This document shows positions 59,751 to 64,000 of a DNA stretch of 64,000 bases, in pieces. The notes under the pieces were generated by a model. It was not told the origin of the DNA. It did no database searches and saw only the letters and a program-made list of their open reading frames with translations. The stretch lies in contig OY856186.1 of the NCBI GenBank assembly GCA_963693315.1, positions 368,182,850 through 368,246,849 of the forward strand, read 5' to 3'. This DNA is from Diogma glabrata (lineage: Eukaryota; Arthropoda; Insecta; Diptera; Cylindrotomidae). The stretch's first letter is position 1, and each line of letters starts with the position of its first letter. The translations under genes were made by a program, and so were the position numbers.

Positions 59751-60760
59751 TATTCCTTCTATAAAAAAAACATTTGCGTCTCTCGAACGCAACCTTATAA
59801 CGCATGTTGTTGTGGGACCTTGGTCTTAAAAGGTGTTTATGTTTTGTTGCGACACATATTGTAATTCCCACGACAAAACACATTAAAAAAAAATTGGAAT
59901 AATCTAAATATTTTAAATGGAATAACGGGAATTTCAGCCTCAGTTTCTAACTTAAATTTAACAGTCTTTAACTACACGTTGAAGCAGTGTAGTTTTTTGT
60001 TAATTTTTATTTGAGTTACTTAACACAGATACCGTTGGCTCATTGACTTGGAGCCAATAGTTCAATATGTAAACCCTCATGTAATTTGCTCTACATGGCA
60101 TTACCAAAAACATTTGTAACACACTATATCTCCATATGTACAAATAATAGAACTTTTGAATTCCAAAACTTCGAAAGCTCTGACGGAAAAAATGTCATTT
60201 ATGTGAAAATAATTTAAGGTTGCTGCTGAATATTAATCTTAATTATTTTCAAAACAGAATTAAAGTTACAATAATGTAATTTAATATTCCACAAGCGTCA
60301 TTATTATTTGTATTCAATTACGTTCATTATTTTTTCAATCAATCAAAATCAGAATTTAAATAGTTAACCTGTCAATAAATGTCAAAAACTAACGTAGGTA
60401 ATTAATTTGTTTAATTATTAATTATTAGTTTATGTCATAATTTTTTCATTCTTTTGCTCTTGAAATTGTAATTGTATTCAAATATTTGCAACAAAAAACC
60501 AATCGGACCAAAAGACACTGATCCAATCTTTAATATTTCAGTTAATACATTTAAAAAATATTGCATAGGCTGACTTCACCACAGCTCTGGAAACATAGTT
60601 TTCTGGATATATAGTGAGATAATATCCATCGAACACTTTAATTAAAGGCTAGCCAATGGTATAGATTTCGCGTAGTTCCAATTATAATAATATCAAAGAG
60701 AGCGGTTATATCACAACAAACATAATTTCTGTTGTACGAGAAAAAGTAAAAAAAAATGTT
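59751..60760. other. AT-rich non-coding DNA
   Basis: Nothing recognised. Confidence 0.45.
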
Positions 60761-61580
60761 TACCGGAAGTGACAAGCCGGAAGTTGGGATGCAAAACTTT
60801 TGTGAACCGTACTAAATGCTTAAGTACCAAGTTTCATCCGATTCGATTATCCATCGACAGATGTTATTGAGCTTTCAAAAAAATAGGTGCTCGTGAGATT
60901 CCCCACCACTTTGTTCAATATCGCTCAAAATCTAATCAGTTGCTTGCCATACATATTTGCATCTTTTTCCAAAGTGTCATCAAAATTCATTCACGAACGA
61001 ATGTTGTATGCTCCCAACAAACATAAAAAACATGGTTGAAAAACCACATTTTGTATGGTGGACCCCCAACCCTTTATCCAATGTACTCCAGCAGCCAAAT
61101 TCTGTAATTGTGAAGCGGTGAAGTGATAAGTTTTTTAATGAAAATAAACGAAGAAATTTTTATCACTTCACCGCTTCACAGTTACAGAATTTGATTGCAG
61201 AAGCTGATAAAATCTTTTTCGTGTTAATTGAAAGCCTTTACCAACGTTTCATGAACATCGAACGGTAATTGTAGGCTACAGTGGGGATAACCATTTGAAA
61301 AAAAACCTTTTTAACCGGAAGTGACAAACCGGAAGTTGGTATGCAGAAATATTGGAAACAGTACTAAAACCTTGTATACCAAGTTTCCATAAGATCATAA
61401 TCCGGGATTAGAAGTTATTTTAGATTTAAACTTAGAGGTGTTCGGGAGACCCCCTCACCATTTTGTCCAAATTTGAAATGAATCCAGAGCTACCATTTTC
61501 AAGTTAACCTGAATAACTTGCCAAAGTTTCATCGAGATCCTATGCAGGAATGTCACCCTATGCAGGAATGTCACACACAG
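60761..61580. repeat. Two diverged modules starting ACCGGAAGTGACAA
   Basis: ACCGGAAGTGACAAGCCGGAAG at 60,762 and ACCGGAAGTGACAAACCGGAAG at 61,314 each lead into ATGCA, then GTACTAAA, TACCAAGTTTC and GAGAC/GAGATTCCCC-like words. The modules are direct repeats 552 bases apart. The CAAAGT-TCATC-A-ATTC motif near the end of each suggests a longer shared unit. Confidence 0.7.
61097..61192. repeat. 33-bp inverted repeat with 30-base loop
   Basis: 61,097-61,129 and 61,160-61,192 are reverse complements with one mismatch, around GTGAAGCGGTGAAGTGATAA. It lies between the two ACCGGAAGTG modules. Confidence 0.92.
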
Positions 61581-63773
61581 ACGTGCACCAAAATTTTTTT
61601 TTGGCTATTTAGATAGAGAACGGTCCAAAACAAAAGAAAAAACAAAATTTGGGGTATGTTAGATTTTTTTTTCTCGATAGATGCATTACTACACACAATT
61701 TAAAATTGTGGTGAAGTAAAAATGGATTGTTTTTAATAATGAAACAAAAATTTAATATTCGCAATAGTACAAATAAATTAAGAGTAAACAAATGTTTAAA
61801 TAATACGTAATGCTGCTAGTATTTGTGCGTTTTGGATTTAACTTACAAAACAGAAATATTGTGCTGTGCTGCCTTTCCTTGAAAATGTTAAAAAAACAGA
61901 AATCAATTAATATTTAAAGGATTAAAATCTTTCAATTTACTCGTCGCCACACTTTGAACATTTTGAGATCTGCTCAAATTTTAAATCTCTAATTTAAATT
62001 TCCAAATAAAAATCTTTAGTTGTAAAAAATTAAAAAAATTAGATTCTAAAACGTTGAAACAGAACAAAATAAATCATAGAAATATTTTAAATCAAGCTCA
62101 CTACCTAAATCTCTACTTACATTCTTGTTTAAAATTGTCTCTATTTCTTTCTCTCTTATTCAATCGAAACAAACTCTCTCCTATTTCCTCAAACTTTTAT
62201 ATATTAAAGTAACATAAAATTTCTATCCGTTAATTTAATCGATTCAAGTGACATCTGTACTATTAAAAACTAGGTACAACGAATCTCAATGCACCACCAG
62301 TGAACTACATTATATTAAGTTTAGACTAACAATAAACAATTAAACTTAATTCTATTTATAAATTCTTTAAAAAATTGAACAAAAAAATCTCTCTTAAATT
62401 AATTAAATTAAACTATAACGATAAGCTTCGCTTATTCAATATAAATAATAATTATTATATTTCATTGTAAATAAAAATTTTAGTATAACTTTTCTAAAGT
62501 ATTATTAATTTTTAATTAAATAAAATATTTGTATTTGTGATTAAAATCAATGTCTATAGTTTAGTAAATGAAGTTATAACGATATATAAAAACTAATTTA
62601 TTTAGATAAACTAAATTATAAATTAATGGTTGGTTTCGTTTGATAATTGAATAATAATTAAAATAAATATTTATAATTATTTTAAAAAAGAAAAAATAGC
62701 CAACAGAAACTTAAATAACAGAAAAAAAAAATTTTGTACAGAAATATTTGCATTTAAAAAAAATTAATAATCATTCCAAAACTTATTTTGAAAAATTCAT
62801 AACTTTTGAATTATTTTTTGCTGCTTTTAAAAACGAAATACTAACACTTTCACATAATAATTACAAAAAAGCTTTCTAATATTAATAAATTTTGAAACAA
62901 TTAATTTTGCCAAAGAAAATAAAACATTATTAATCAATAAAAATAAAATAAATAAATAAATATAACATTAAAAAATCAGTTTTTTTTTAAATTATTAAAA
63001 TAAAAATTCATAATCTTATGTGATCTCGTATTCTACTTTCAAATAATTAATTAAATAATTTAAATACAAAAAAAAAAGATAAAACATATATTAAAAATGT
63101 GTTTCGTTATATTTATACATGATAACAATATTAATAGAAATTAAATTTAAAAAAACTAATTTTTCTTTTGTTCCTAAAATAAATTTTTGTTTTTAATATT
63201 CATATAATAACAATAAATAATTGTGCTATTTATATTTTAAATAAAAAACTTAAATTAAAATATATTATAATATTAATAATTAAATAATAATAAATTATTA
63301 ATTATTAAGTATTAATTTACTATTATATTAATAAGAAAATTTAATTTTAAAATGTAATAAAGTAATATATAAGTTTTCATTTTTTATTTTTTTAAGAAAT
63401 AATTTTTATTTATATTTGTTATAAAAAAACTTAAGTTGTATTTTAGTAAGAAAAAAAAACTATAGAAAAAAAATAGTAAATTAAATTAAACAAATAAAAA
63501 CTTAAAGTGTATTAATACTTATTTAAAAAAATGGATTTTTATTTGAGAAATTTTATTATAATGAGTTTCTGAAGCTTTTTTGAATTTATGGCCAGTTTTA
63601 CTCGTCCTATTTGAACTAATTTTGATTACATGGATATCCAAAGTTTCCGCTCAGCATATTTTTCCAATTTTTTTTTTTGGAATTGTAACGGTACACAAAG
63701 TTTTCTTTTATTATTAACGCCGCCATCTTTATTATAACCTTTACACTATAAACTTATATAGCTTATACTTTGT
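61581..63773. other. Very AT-rich non-coding DNA
   Basis: Homopolymer-rich, no gene recognised. Confidence 0.5.
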
Positions 63774-64000
63774 TACTTCGGTCTGAAAGACCTAAGTATT
63801 ACATTCATGAGCTCAAAGTGAAATTCTTACCCCTACTTTTTTGGCATTTCTCGATGTTTTAGGACCTACTGATTCTAAAAAAGCAAAAAAACAATGTATG
63901 TCTATCTGCCGGCCGGCCATCCGGTCGTCACAACCTACGAGATCTAGAAAACCGTTGGACGGATTTGAAAATTTTTTTTCTAAAAATAGGTTTACTCAAT
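63774..64000 (+). mobile_element. Second copy of the ACTTCGGTCTG element, cut by the window end
   Basis: Starts ACTTCGGTCTGAAAGACC and follows 38,393 onward closely: AAGTATTACATTCATGAGC, CATTTCTCGATGTTTTAGG, a CCGGCCGGCC cluster and the GAAAACC block. It continues beyond the window. Confidence 0.88.

Overview
This is AT-rich animal nuclear DNA, most likely from an insect. Only one host gene is convincing: the 3' end of a crossveinless-2/BMPER-type BMP modulator at 47,736-49,438 (+). It has two exons split by a 63-base phase-1 GT-AG intron and encodes three VWC modules, a VWD domain and a C8-like cysteine module. Earlier exons are not seen and probably lie upstream, beyond or among the repeats. 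The order of insect cannot be settled from this window.

The rest is layered transposable elements and tandem repeats. From left to right: a broken Penelope-like GIY-YIG remnant (1.2-2.0 kb); a 147-bp satellite with three-unit higher-order structure (2.8-4.2 kb); a decayed minus-strand LINE (about 5.8-13.4 kb) interrupted by a young non-autonomous LTR element with apparently identical 996-bp LTRs and by two AT-rich segments, one carrying a tRNA-derived SINE; a fold-back element with a GC-rich core (15.2-15.7 kb); a TTAA-type inverted-repeat element holding 21 copies of a 141-bp satellite and a 1,164-bp tandem duplication (18.35-22.0 kb); an RTE-type LINE (23.3-26.4 kb); (TA)n and (TCAGAC)n microsatellites; a hAT remnant with a younger 1,092-bp hAT-type element nested in it; a 55/56-bp satellite (34.3-34.9 kb); a second family built from the same 141-bp monomer (38.4-41.1 kb, again at the right edge); and a 1.6-kb hexamer array (45.0-46.6 kb).

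Right of the gene, a 200-base run of N is followed by 1,454 bases (49,957-51,410) that repeat 48,303-49,756. The first copy stops exactly at the gap. This looks like two unmerged overlapping contig ends, so the apparent second crossveinless-2 tail is probably not a second gene. The remainder (51.4-64 kb) holds fold-back repeats, a Ty3/gypsy pol remnant, minisatellites and AT-rich DNA.

No operon-like system, CRISPR array or coherent new pathway is visible. The most interesting material is the link between satellites and transposons, the young LTR element with a CACTA-rich LTR, and the assembly artefact in the one real gene. All identities and repeat counts were made by eye.
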